Of a stretch of 64,000 nucleotides of DNA, positions 42,745 through 51,579 are shown piece by piece. The position numbers were made by a program, and so were the translations under genes. The first letter of the stretch is position 1. Each line of letters begins with the position of its first letter. Below the pieces are notes generated by a model. It saw only the letters and a list, made by a program, of their open reading frames with translations. It searched no databases and had not been told where the DNA came from. This stretch comes from Ahrensia sp. (lineage in GTDB: Bacteria > Pseudomonadota > Alphaproteobacteria > Rhizobiales > Rhizobiaceae): positions 124,001 through 188,000 of the forward strand of contig PAKZ01000025.1 in assembly GCA_002706335.1 (NCBI GenBank). Reading direction: 5' to 3'.

Positions 42745-43896
42745 ATGACCATGATGCCGCAGGATTCGCCCGTCGAACGCTATTTCGCGTCGATCCGCGC
42801 GGCGCTGGACGGGCTGGACGTTTTCCTGCGGGACGATCGGTCGCCGCTCTACAAGCACGGCCTCGTCGCCCAGGTGGTTACCGGCTATGTGGAGCGATTG
42901 GAGACTTCGTTCGAGTGCTGGCGGCATCATCTCGATTACGCGAAGTCGTTCCGGATCTCTCGCGCGGAGAGCGGCTTTCCGGTTTTCCAGAACGTGCTGG
43001 AGCTGGAAAACGACCGCAGCACCGCCAAGACTCGGCTCGCCGAAATCGCCGACCCCGATACACTTCGCGACGAGATGGCGGACTTCATCCTGCGTCACAA
43101 GGCGTTTCCGAAGGATTTGCAGCGGTCGATGGCCGAGCGGCTCTATCTTGAGCGCGTGCAGGAAGGCCAGGTCTTCTCGCCGCTGGTCTTGCCCGAAACC
43201 ATCAAGGTTTCCGTCAATCCGAAGACGATGCGGCCCTATTACATGGTCCATTGGGGCGCCTTCGACGGCGCGTCGAACCTGCCGATGGTCTACACGGCGA
43301 TGGTGGAGGATTCCTCTCCCGAGATCGTCAAGATGCTGGTCGGCAGGGACGGCAAGCTCAATTCATCGGTCGAGATCCCCTTGCCGGTCGGCGGGTTGCT
43401 CAATCCGAAGCTGGCGCGCGAGTTCGACGCATTCGTCGAGCGCAATTCGGCCTATTCGCTTTCGCTGACGACGATCGCCACGAACATGGACAAGGATTTC
43501 GACGATCTGCATCCGAAGCAGGTGCGCCGAATCGTGCTCGGGCCGTTCTATTCGGCGGGCATCACTGAGCATAACCGGCGGGTCAATGACATCTTGGAAA
43601 AGGTCGCCAACCCTGCCAATGCGTGGCTATTGACCTGGACGATCCAGGATATCTTTTCGAAGGCGGAAAAGCCGGCGCGCAAGGGGCTGTGGTCGTCGGA
43701 GCCGGCGCGGGAGGAATTCCATATCGAGACCGACGATCTGGACGCCGCGCGCATGGGCGTCTCGGCCTATGAAAACCATGCGCTGATCCCGCATGAAGCC
43801 TATCAGGCGCTTTACGCGGCGGGCGAAACGCAGAGCGTGTTCGCCGGTTATCAGACGCATGTCATCTCCGGCGGCGAGGTGATCAGCGATGTGTGA
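42745..43896 (+). CDS. Conserved hypothetical protein of the AAA+/CHAT cluster
   Basis: The product is 383 residues, soluble, family unknown to me. The N-terminal half is helical (VERYFASIRAALDGLDVFL, VTGYVERLETSFECWRHHL). The second half has a mixed fold with TMRPYYMVHWGAFDGASNLP, VGRDGKLNSSVEIPLPVGG and RIVLGPFYSAGITEHN. No catalytic motif or membrane segment is visible. Recurrent polar patches suggest a binding protein. It lies between the coiled-coil gene and the AAA+ gene on the same strand, so a role in the same complex is likely. Confidence 0.75.
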   Translation: MTMMPQDSPVERYFASIRAALDGLDVFLRDDRSPLYKHGLVAQVVTGYVERLETSFECWRHHLDYAKSFRISRAESGFPVFQNVLELENDRSTAKTRLAEIADPDTLRDEMADFILRHKAFPKDLQRSMAERLYLERVQEGQVFSPLVLPETIKVSVNPKTMRPYYMVHWGAFDGASNLPMVYTAMVEDSSPEIVKMLVGRDGKLNSSVEIPLPVGGLLNPKLAREFDAFVERNSAYSLSLTTIATNMDKDFDDLHPKQVRRIVLGPFYSAGITEHNRRVNDILEKVANPANAWLLTWTIQDIFSKAEKPARKGLWSSEPAREEFHIETDDLDAARMGVSAYENHALIPHEAYQALYAAGETQSVFAGYQTHVISGGEVISDV

Positions 43897-44092
43897 CAAA
43901 TGCGATCTCGATCTGGCGATGTATGGGGAAGTCCGCACGGGCTTTCGCTGCAGCGATGTCACGGATGAGCTTCTCACGGAGGAGGCCAACGGGGTCCCGC
44001 GCTTTCCGCATCGCAAGAAGGCGGCGGGACAATGGACGGCCGAAGGTTACGGGGACAGCCGGACGCATGGCGATGAAAATGACGGGCGCTGA
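43889..44092 (+). CDS. Possible small CxxC protein between the hypothetical and AAA+ genes
   Basis: A 67-codon frame starts with an ATG that overlaps the end of the previous gene by eight bases. It begins MCDKCDLDLAMYGEVR, with a CxxC that could bind metal or form a disulfide, and fills the 208-bp gap before the AAA+ gene. It has no ribosome binding site of its own beyond coupling and no recognised family; a second frame at 43893 is open too. It may be a real coupled small protein or spacer sequence. Confidence 0.35.
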   Translation: MCDKCDLDLAMYGEVRTGFRCSDVTDELLTEEANGVPRFPHRKKAAGQWTAEGYGDSRTHGDENDGR

Positions 44093-44104
44093 GGGGAACT
44101 GAAC

Positions 44105-46018
44105 ATGGATATCGGCCTGACGCGGATCGACGAAGAGGACATCGCCAAGCACCGTCCAACGGCGCAGAGTTTCGTGACGCGCATCATCGTGATGGAAGAG
44201 ACCGGCGGACGCGCCGATACGTCGCTGGCTGGCACCGGCCGGCGCTTCGTTTCGACGGTCTCCACCGGCGGCGTTAAACGCACGCGCGAGGTCGAATTGA
44301 CCAAGCAGATCGGCGCGGTGCGTGGTGACGATCCGATGCTGACGCCGGTCCAGCACAATTTGCTCTATCGGACGCGGCGCGGCATCGCGATCGCGCTCGC
44401 TGTCGCCGATGTTTTCGCGCGCGAAACCGAACTGGAAAGCCTTCAGGCGCGCAATCTCTCCGCGCCTCTGCAGGGCGACGATGCGGTTCGGTTCAAGGCA
44501 CTGGTCAACGCCGCCGCCTATGTCTCCGCGTTTACGCTGTCGGCCTATCTCCTTCAGATGCTCGACGGAGGCACGGAGCCGGTCAACGATCCGGACGAGC
44601 CGGACTTCCTGTTCGACACGGCGCAGGATGCGCTGAAGTCCATGGTGGCGGGGCTTGCCAAGGCCATCGACGGGTCGGCGGACGAGACGACGATGTTGCA
44701 GAGGGCGAAGGCCTTCGCCCGCGTCTCCGTCGATGGGCTGCTCGGGCGTCGCGGCCGCTTCACCGGGCTCGGCGCCTTCGAGAACAGCCACATCCGCATC
44801 GAGGCGGACGATTTCAATCTCGACGGTTTCGACGTCGCGCCGGGCCAGCGGCGCAAGCCTTTGGTGATGCAGTTCAAGAAGCCGAACGAGATCATCGGCA
44901 ACCACATCGCCAAATACCAGGCGACGAAGCTCGCCAAGATGCTGGTCGCCTATGATTTCGACCGGCAGCTCAACCCGTTCGTGGAACTCGGCGGCTTCCT
45001 CTTCACCTTCATCGGCGACGGCGCTCCGGGCACCGGCAAGACGATCCTGATCCAGATGATCGCCGGGCTGATCAACGATTACTGCCAGGTCGCCGGCTAT
45101 CCGTTCCACTACGAGAATTTCGGCGTCGACCAGATCTCGTCCTACCAGGGCAAGTCCGGCCAGAACTGCAAGGAATTCGTCAACACGATCGTCAATCCGA
45201 AGGCGATCGGTTTCGGCACGGTCGACGATATCGACCAGGTGGCGGCGAAGCGGTCGGATGACCGGGCGTCCGCCGGCCAGCACGAGGTGACCGCAGTGCT
45301 GATGGAGAGCTTTGCCGGCGCGACGACGGTGGTGCGCGGCAACTGCTCCTTCGGCATGTTCTCCAACTATCCGGAGAATGTCGACGACGCTTTGCGCCAA
45401 AGAGCGGGCGCGCGTTGGCTGGTCGACGGGCCGCAGACCGAGGACGACTATGTCGATATCTTCGTGCTGCTCGCCGGCAAGAACCACTCGATCCCGCTTG
45501 GCGACCACGAGCTGTTTGCCGCGCAGGCAATCAAGAAGGCGGTCACCGCGGCTTATGAGGGCCATGACCGGCCGAAGGAAGACAGGTTGATCGCCGTCTA
45601 TGAGCGTTTCATGGAGGAGCGCGGCGAACCGAAGACGATGGCCGATGTCGGCGACTACCTGCCCCGCATCAAGCTGGCCGAGCCCCGCTTCACCGGCCGG
45701 GCGATCAAGAACATCACCGACGCGATCAAGATGCGGGCCATGGATATCGACCTGCCAGACGAATGGTTCGAAACGCCGGAAGCGTTCATGCACAAATCCT
45801 ATGACGACAAGAAAGCGATGATCGAAGAACTGCGCGGGCCGTTCTCGATGGCGATGGTGATGCAGGAAATCAACCGCTACGCCGATTCCGAGTTCCGCTA
45901 CACCGACAAGTCGGATCAGGCCGCCGTGGACCAGATGATCCGCAACGAACGGCTGCGCGAACGCGCGGCGAAGGAGATCATGGAGCTGAAGTCGAAGGGA
46001 CTTTGGAATGGTGCTTAG
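44105..46018 (+). CDS. AAA+ ATPase of the CHAT/DUF2333 cluster
   Basis: The product is 637 residues. The first ~280 have no recognised domain (helical, no membrane segment). The AAA+ module follows: Walker A GAPGTGKT (306-313), Walker B near 368-376 (IGFGTVDDID, with two Asp), sensor-1 region GNCSFGMFSNYPEN near 411-424 and Arg-rich ALRQRAGARW near 428-437 as arginine-finger candidates. A C-terminal ~150-residue helical part includes EINRYADSEFRYTDKSDQAA. MoxR-like and dynein-like ATPases share this broad layout, but the family is not one I can name. GAGGGG lies eight bases before the ATG. Confidence 0.88.
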   Translation: MDIGLTRIDEEDIAKHRPTAQSFVTRIIVMEETGGRADTSLAGTGRRFVSTVSTGGVKRTREVELTKQIGAVRGDDPMLTPVQHNLLYRTRRGIAIALAVADVFARETELESLQARNLSAPLQGDDAVRFKALVNAAAYVSAFTLSAYLLQMLDGGTEPVNDPDEPDFLFDTAQDALKSMVAGLAKAIDGSADETTMLQRAKAFARVSVDGLLGRRGRFTGLGAFENSHIRIEADDFNLDGFDVAPGQRRKPLVMQFKKPNEIIGNHIAKYQATKLAKMLVAYDFDRQLNPFVELGGFLFTFIGDGAPGTGKTILIQMIAGLINDYCQVAGYPFHYENFGVDQISSYQGKSGQNCKEFVNTIVNPKAIGFGTVDDIDQVAAKRSDDRASAGQHEVTAVLMESFAGATTVVRGNCSFGMFSNYPENVDDALRQRAGARWLVDGPQTEDDYVDIFVLLAGKNHSIPLGDHELFAAQAIKKAVTAAYEGHDRPKEDRLIAVYERFMEERGEPKTMADVGDYLPRIKLAEPRFTGRAIKNITDAIKMRAMDIDLPDEWFETPEAFMHKSYDDKKAMIEELRGPFSMAMVMQEINRYADSEFRYTDKSDQAAVDQMIRNERLRERAAKEIMELKSKGLWNGA

Positions 46019-46026
46019 GCCGCCGT

Positions 46027-46189
46027 CCCCCCTCTGTCCGCTTCGCCGACATCTCCGCCGCAAGGGCCGAGAATGGCGCTTGCCGCGCCGGAAACAGCCA
46101 TTCACGGATTCTATCACCAGCAAAATTTGCGATTTGGCGCTCCACTCTTCCCCCTTGCGGGGGAGATGTCCCCCAGGGACAGAGGGGGG
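46027..46189. repeat. Long inverted-repeat element inside the operon
   Basis: Left-arm blocks CCCCCCTCTGTCC (46027-46039), GACATCTCC (46048-46056) and CGCAAGGG (46059-46066) are the exact reverse complements of right-arm blocks GGACAGAGGGGGG (46177-46189), GGAGATGTC (46162-46170) and CCCTTGCG (46152-46159). The element has the look of an intergenic repeat dispersed in many Rhizobiales genomes. It fills almost the whole gap between two cluster genes and ends ten bases before the next start codon. Confidence 0.75.
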
Positions 46190-46198
46190 GCCTCCGCA

Positions 46199-47479
46199 GT
46201 GAAACGTCTATACGACACCGAGCTGATCTACGGGCGGCTGCTCCCGGTGACGCAGCCGCATCTGATCGAGCGCTACAACAAGGCGCTGAAGGCGTTCGCG
46301 CTGCCGGAAACGAAGCTGGAATCCTTCGATATCGACAAGTCGGGCTTCTCGCCGCAGATCGCGGATGAACTGAATGATCCCGACTATCTCGATCCGAACG
46401 GAGTCAATCGCCGGTTCATTATCCTGACGCCGTCACAATCGACGCTGCCGGTCATGCACACGCAATTCTCGAACACCGAAGCGCTGATGTACGAGTTCTT
46501 CACGGCGAATGCGCGCGCGATCAACGCCTTGACGATCAAGGACGTGATCTATGGCGAGATCGAGGACAATGTCGCCATCGTCGACGACATCGAGGACCTG
46601 TTGTCGATCCAGCAGGTGGAGTTCAACGTCCTGTCGGCCGACGATGTGCTCGGCAAGGCGGCGGAACTGCGCACGCTGGTCGACCGGCTGAAGAGCGAGC
46701 CGGATGCCTGGCGCGACGACGCCATGCTCGAGCATATGGTCGATCTCGCCAAGATCGCCGGCGACATTCGCGAGAACCGGCTGGTGCCCGACAAGGTCGT
46801 GTTCCGGCACGACGCTTTCTGGACCAGCCATTTCGGCGGCTGCTACGTCTTCAACGACGAAAAGACGACGACTGTGATCTGCGATTCCGACGCGCCGGGC
46901 TTCCGGCGGTCGCGTCCATGGCAGGTAAGCTACATCTCCATTCGCGACGAGGCGCGTGTCTATCGTTTTCTCGCCGAAACCGGGCGGCTGGATCCGCCGC
47001 GCGCGTCCTGGCTAGAAACCTCCGGCTTTCTGGAGCATCGCGGCGAGATGGCGATCCGTGCACTGCTCAGGAAGGCGGAGCCCGGCGCGGTTTTCGATCG
47101 TATGGACGCTGTCTGGCTGCAGACCTGGATGCATCGCAACGCCCAGCTGATCGCCGAGGACGGCATCTATCCTTTCCTGAATGGCGTGAAGCGCGAGATC
47201 GCGCAGACCGGCCGGATCGAGATCGGCCGTATTGCCGACCATCCGCGCTTTCTGCTGGCGCGAGGGCGTCCCGAGCACAAGGATGCCTGGCTGGTGAACC
47301 GGCTGATCACCGAATATGTTCCGAGCGATTTCGTCTCGCGTTATGTTTTCAACAAGCAAGGGTTCTATAAGGACTATGCCGGGTACGACGACAGGTTCCG
47401 GCAACACGTTGTTGAGACGCTGAAGACCACTTATCTGACTGACAAGGCCGCGTTTAGAAAGCGGCTCTACGGTCTGTGA
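46199..47479 (+). CDS. Conserved hypothetical protein of the AAA+/CHAT cluster
   Basis: The product is 426 residues from a GTG at 46199; upstream in-frame codons lie in the repeat element and are unlikely to be translated. The G-rich right arm of the repeat (GAGGGGGGG, eight bases before the GTG) may serve as ribosome binding site. The protein begins VKRLYDTELIYGRLLPV and contains LEHMVDLAKIAGDIRENRLVP, FWTSHFGGCYVFN and LVNRLITEYVPSDFVSRYVF. It is soluble with no enzyme motif visible, and I cannot assign it to a named family. It precedes the DUF2333 gene by 21 bases. Confidence 0.75.
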   Translation: MKRLYDTELIYGRLLPVTQPHLIERYNKALKAFALPETKLESFDIDKSGFSPQIADELNDPDYLDPNGVNRRFIILTPSQSTLPVMHTQFSNTEALMYEFFTANARAINALTIKDVIYGEIEDNVAIVDDIEDLLSIQQVEFNVLSADDVLGKAAELRTLVDRLKSEPDAWRDDAMLEHMVDLAKIAGDIRENRLVPDKVVFRHDAFWTSHFGGCYVFNDEKTTTVICDSDAPGFRRSRPWQVSYISIRDEARVYRFLAETGRLDPPRASWLETSGFLEHRGEMAIRALLRKAEPGAVFDRMDAVWLQTWMHRNAQLIAEDGIYPFLNGVKREIAQTGRIEIGRIADHPRFLLARGRPEHKDAWLVNRLITEYVPSDFVSRYVFNKQGFYKDYAGYDDRFRQHVVETLKTTYLTDKAAFRKRLYGL

Positions 47480-47500
47480 CCTTTCCGGGGGAATAACACC

Positions 47501-48604
47501 ATGCTGGATCCGATCATCGCCTTCTTTTCGCGCATCTTCGAATTGATCGGGCGCGGCATCGGCCACTTCATCGCATGGCTGCTGTGGCCGTTCATCGCGT
47601 TTCGCAACTGGCTGCGCGGGCGCGGCTGGTTCGTGAAGATCCCGGTTTTCCTGATCCTGGTCGCCATTGTTTTCTCTTACGGCTATCTCATCTACATCAC
47701 CCAGTTCTGGTCGATCGGCGATCCGAACTACCCGGAGCGCTACGCGTTCCAGACTGAATACGGAGCCGCCGGTTCGCAGTCCGGCGACGGGACCTGCGAG
47801 CCGTCCGCGATGGCGCAGGTGGCCGCGGACCTGATCGACAAGAACGTCAATCAGGAGCACTGGGTCCCCTCCAATCCGCTCTCGAAAGCCGGCTTCGCGT
47901 TCGTGATCGACTGGAAGGATACGCCCTTCTTCGACAACAAGGCGGCGTTTCAGCTCGGCATAAACCAGACGGTGCGCAGAACGACCGTGGAACTGGTCGA
48001 CCGCCTCGGGCGCGTGCGCGGGACGTCTTCGATCAACCAGAACCTGCAGGAAGCACGCGAAGCCGCGAACTACCGGGAGGATGGCTGGTTCATCACGCTC
48101 AGCCCGCCCTTCCTGCAGCCTTCGACGCAGGCGCGGCTGCGTGACGCGCGCAAGAGCCTGCTGGCGTTCAACCAGGAACTGAAGGGATGCAAGGCGGAGT
48201 TCGATGCGCGCGCCGACAATCTGATGCAGTTCTTCGATCGCGTGACGGCCGATATCGGTTCGACCTCGGAGATCCTCCAGCGCCGCATGGAGCAGAGCAA
48301 TTTCACCGGTTTCGACGCACGCGCCGATGACCGGTTCTGGTTCACCTTCGGGCAGCTCTACGGTTATTACGGCATTCTCTCCGCGGCGCGCAGCGATTTC
48401 CGCGATGTCGTGGCGCAGCGCAATCTGAATGCGATCTGGGACCGTGTCGACGAGCAGTTGCAGGACGCGCTCAAGGTGCGCCCGCCCTTCATTGCCAATG
48501 GCAGTGCATCGAGCCTCATCAAGTCGCATCTGGAATCGATCGGTTTCGATCTGCTTCGCGTGCGTTCGAACCTGGTGGAAATGCGCGACGTGCTCGAGCG
48601 GTAA
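47501..48604 (+). CDS. DUF2333 family inner-membrane protein
   Basis: The product is 367 residues. An amphipathic, Trp-rich N-terminus (FIAWLLWPFIAFRNWLRG) precedes a single membrane helix (KIPVFLILVAIVFSYGYLIY, residues ~46-66). The remaining ~300 residues should be periplasmic and contain DKNVNQEHWVPSNPLSKAGF, DNKAAFQLGINQTVRRTTVE, DGWFITLSPPFLQPSTQARL and DDRFWFTFGQLYGYYGIL, the DUF2333 pattern. No function is established for this family. GGGGGAA lies eight bases before the ATG. It could link the cytosolic AAA+ proteins to the exported CHAT protein encoded 20 bp downstream. Confidence 0.82.
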   Translation: MLDPIIAFFSRIFELIGRGIGHFIAWLLWPFIAFRNWLRGRGWFVKIPVFLILVAIVFSYGYLIYITQFWSIGDPNYPERYAFQTEYGAAGSQSGDGTCEPSAMAQVAADLIDKNVNQEHWVPSNPLSKAGFAFVIDWKDTPFFDNKAAFQLGINQTVRRTTVELVDRLGRVRGTSSINQNLQEAREAANYREDGWFITLSPPFLQPSTQARLRDARKSLLAFNQELKGCKAEFDARADNLMQFFDRVTADIGSTSEILQRRMEQSNFTGFDARADDRFWFTFGQLYGYYGILSAARSDFRDVVAQRNLNAIWDRVDEQLQDALKVRPPFIANGSASSLIKSHLESIGFDLLRVRSNLVEMRDVLER

Positions 48605-48624
48605 TCCGAGGCCTTTTCCAGGGC

Positions 48625-51348
48625 ATGTTACAGCGAGCGCTTTCTGTCCTGATGTTGATCGCGACCCACGCGATGAGCATTGGGCTTGCCGCTGCGCAGG
48701 TGCCTCCCGCCGCCGCTGAGCAAGCAGAATCGCCGGCCGTCGACGAGCGGCTGACGTCGGAAGAGTTTCAGGATCTGCTGATCGACCTCAAGGCCTTGAT
48801 GGCGGGCTCAGCCGATCATGGCGAAATCGAGAAATATGCGCGGCAGACCTGGCGTCTGGCAGTCCAGAGCTTCGGTCGGGATTCGCGCGAGGTTCTCGAG
48901 GTGGAATACCTGATCACCGACAGCGTTATCCGGCAGGCGCGCTATGACGAGGCGCTGGAGCTTGCGCGAACAGTGACGTCGCGCGCCAACCGACTTCTCA
49001 AGACCGATGACGAGCTGCTCTGGCAGAGCCTCAACCTGCTGATCCAGGCTCACACCCAAAGCGGCGATGCCTCCGGGGCGCAATCGCTGGCGACCAATGT
49101 GCTTGCCGAGGCCGAGCGGCGCCTCGGCGAAGGGCATTATCTGACCATTGCGACGCGGCTCCAGCTGGCGCGGGCGGCTCGCTCACTCGGGCAGGTCGAT
49201 GTAGCCGAGGCCCATTTCGCGCGGATCGCGGAGCTGACCGGCAGGCAGACGGATCCGCGAATGACACAGCTTCGCGCCACGGCGCTGGGCGAACTCGGCT
49301 ACATGCAGGCGGCTCATGGCAGGCTGGAGGAGGCGCTGGCCTCGCTCGACGCGGCGATCGGGGATTACAAGACGATCTACAGCGTCCTGAAGCATCCCGA
49401 TTTGCAGCCGGACATACTGGAAGCCTCGGCGACCAAGGCGAAAGTGCTGTGGGCGCTCGACCGGTTTGAAGAGACAGGTGCCTTCGTCAAGCCGATCCTT
49501 GCGCGGGTGGAGGAGGTCTACGGGCGCGACAGTTCCCGTTGGGCCGTCTTTGCCAGAATCGAGGCTTTGACGCTTTACGACGAAGACAGGCCGGAGGACG
49601 CCGACCGGGCCATCGACATTATGAGCGAGGTCGTGGCGATCTGGGCGGATCAGCGCAGCGCGTCGGATTCCGATCTCGTCGAGGCGCGCGACATGCTCGG
49701 TTTTATGCTGGCCCGCACCGACCGCCCCGGCGATGCCCTCGATGTTTTCGGGCGCACGCTCGAGGGCGACGCCCTGCCGCGCGGTGACTACTATCTTTAT
49801 GCGCTCGCGCTCGCCGCCAAGGAAGGCGTGTGGGACGCGACACGCGCCGGCAACAGCGTGCTCGACTACCTCCAGACAATTCAGGCATTCGGCGCGGCGC
49901 GCGCCCAGGCGCAACTCAATGAAAGGCTGGCGGCGGGCAGCGGCGAAGGCGCAGCCATCCTGCGCGATCTTTCCGACAACGAGGCCGGCGTGAAGGAGGC
50001 GCAGCTACGTCTGTCCACGATGATGGGACTGCCTCTCGAGGAGAGAGACGCGGCCGAGGAGCAGACATTGCGCGCCGACCTGCGCGCTCGTCAGGACGCC
50101 GTCGGCGAAATCAGGCAGCGGATCGACACGGAGTTTCCGTCGCTCGCCGCGATCAGCGGAGGCGCGTCGCTGACCAAGGAGGATATCCAGAGCCATCTCG
50201 GCGAGGACGAGGCGTTGGTCATCCTTGAGACCGGCGCGCTCGATGGGCAGCCGATGGGCATGGTGATCACCCGCGACGACGCCATGTGGTATTCGATTTC
50301 GGACACTGCGTCCCAGATGCAGAAGGCGGTCGAGGCGATCCGTGCCTCAGTCAATCTTACGCTCGGCGTGCGGTCGGCCGCGCCGAAACAGAAGCGCGAC
50401 GCTCCGACGGCCGCGTTTCCGGTCAATGTCGCCCATGGCCTCTACGAGGCGATGATCGCACCCGGCGCGGATTTGCTCGCGGGCAAGAGGCATCTCTATT
50501 TCGACCTGCGCGGCGCGATGACCGCGCTGCCGCCGCAGCTGCTGGTCGTGTCGCCTCCGGGTGGGGAGGGAACCGCAACCGACTGGCTTGTTCGCCACTA
50601 TTCGGTGACGGTACTACCCTCAATCTCATCCTTGCGTACGGCCGGTCTGGCGGGTGCTGCGTCTCCGCCCCGACCGATCCTTGCCTTTGCCGATCCCGTT
50701 TTCGATGTCGAGCAGACCGCGCCGGCGACGCTCAGAAGCGCGCTCGCGCCATTGCCGGAGACCGCCGACGAGGCAGGATTCGTGGTGGCTGCCTTCGGCG
50801 CACCGAGTTCCGCGGCGCGGCTCGGCGCAGACGCGAGCGAAGCGGCGTTCAAGGCGGCGAAGCTGGACGACTATCGTGTTCTCTATTTCGCCACCCACGG
50901 TCTTGTTGCCGGCGATATAGCGGGCACAGACGGCGCACCGCTTTCCGAACCCGCACTGGCGCTGACAGCCGGCGGCGGCGAGGACGGGTTCCTCACGGCC
51001 TCGGAGATCTCGCAGATGCGGCTTGAGGCCGATTGGGTGGTTCTTTCGGCCTGCAATACGGCGGTGGGCGAGCGCCCGGGCGCGGAGCCGCTTTCGGGCC
51101 TCGCCCAGGCCTTTATGTATGCGGGGGCCCGCGCGCTTATGGTCAGTCACTGGCCGGTGGAGAGCAAATCGGCGGTCCGCCTGATGACCGACCTGTTCGC
51201 GATACGCAGCCGTTCGCCGGAGATGCGGGCGGCGGATGCGCATCGCGAGGCGGTCCTCGCGATTCTTGATGACCGCGGCCATCCCGAATGGTCGCATCCG
51301 GCCTATTGGGCTCCGTTTATCCTGGTTGGCGTGCCGGACCGGCGCTGA
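48625..51348 (+). CDS. Exported TPR-CHAT (caspase-like) protein
   Basis: The product is 907 residues. A probable signal peptide (ALSVLMLIATHAMSIGLAAA then QVPPAAAEQ) is followed by ~450 residues of TPR-like helices (for example RLEEALASLDAAIGDYKTIY) and a helical linker. The C-terminal CHAT domain (~500-907) has the catalytic dyad His758 in YFATHGLVAGD and Cys810 in VLSACNTAVGE, plus GLAQAFMYAGARALMVSHWP. CHAT proteins are caspase-like peptidases, often effectors of bacterial immune systems. Here export to the periplasm is predicted, so the target would be in the envelope. It ends the cluster. Confidence 0.88.
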   Translation: MLQRALSVLMLIATHAMSIGLAAAQVPPAAAEQAESPAVDERLTSEEFQDLLIDLKALMAGSADHGEIEKYARQTWRLAVQSFGRDSREVLEVEYLITDSVIRQARYDEALELARTVTSRANRLLKTDDELLWQSLNLLIQAHTQSGDASGAQSLATNVLAEAERRLGEGHYLTIATRLQLARAARSLGQVDVAEAHFARIAELTGRQTDPRMTQLRATALGELGYMQAAHGRLEEALASLDAAIGDYKTIYSVLKHPDLQPDILEASATKAKVLWALDRFEETGAFVKPILARVEEVYGRDSSRWAVFARIEALTLYDEDRPEDADRAIDIMSEVVAIWADQRSASDSDLVEARDMLGFMLARTDRPGDALDVFGRTLEGDALPRGDYYLYALALAAKEGVWDATRAGNSVLDYLQTIQAFGAARAQAQLNERLAAGSGEGAAILRDLSDNEAGVKEAQLRLSTMMGLPLEERDAAEEQTLRADLRARQDAVGEIRQRIDTEFPSLAAISGGASLTKEDIQSHLGEDEALVILETGALDGQPMGMVITRDDAMWYSISDTASQMQKAVEAIRASVNLTLGVRSAAPKQKRDAPTAAFPVNVAHGLYEAMIAPGADLLAGKRHLYFDLRGAMTALPPQLLVVSPPGGEGTATDWLVRHYSVTVLPSISSLRTAGLAGAASPPRPILAFADPVFDVEQTAPATLRSALAPLPETADEAGFVVAAFGAPSSAARLGADASEAAFKAAKLDDYRVLYFATHGLVAGDIAGTDGAPLSEPALALTAGGGEDGFLTASEISQMRLEADWVVLSACNTAVGERPGAEPLSGLAQAFMYAGARALMVSHWPVESKSAVRLMTDLFAIRSRSPEMRAADAHREAVLAILDDRGHPEWSHPAYWAPFILVGVPDRR

Positions 51349-51495
51349 AACCCGGGAAAACGGTCCTTTCCTGTCCGTCCTGCGACGGGCGCTGTCGCGT
51401 CGCGAACCGGATGCTCAGGCCCGGCGCAATAGTGTCCGGCGAGCAGTTTCACCGGCGCTTGCGGTGCCGTTCCTGCGCCCGGAAGCAATTTTGCA

Positions 51496-51524
51496 TTGCA
51501 ATCCGGGATCATATGTCGTGTATA
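51496..51524 (+). promoter_or_regulatory. Candidate promoter of the formate-THF ligase gene
   Basis: TTGCAA (51496-51501) and TGTATA (51519-51524) are 17 bp apart. The -10 is part of the palindrome TGTATACA (51519-51526), which may be an operator or chance. The start codon is 54 bp downstream. Confidence 0.4.
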
Positions 51525-51579
51525 CATTTTCGCATCGGCAGCGGAGTTCTGCCGCGAGGAACAGAACGGGGAGGAAGCA

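Noticed and set aside
42745-46018. Known phage-defence type assigned to the AAA+ cluster
   Set aside because: No nuclease, reverse transcriptase, nucleotide cyclase or other hallmark of a named defence system is present; only a CHAT domain hints at immunity.
43883-46123. 746-codon minus-strand open frame opposite the AAA+ gene
   Set aside because: It mirrors the codon structure of the AAA+ gene, has no ribosome binding site or recognisable domain, and arises from high-GC third positions. The plus-strand frame has intact Walker motifs.
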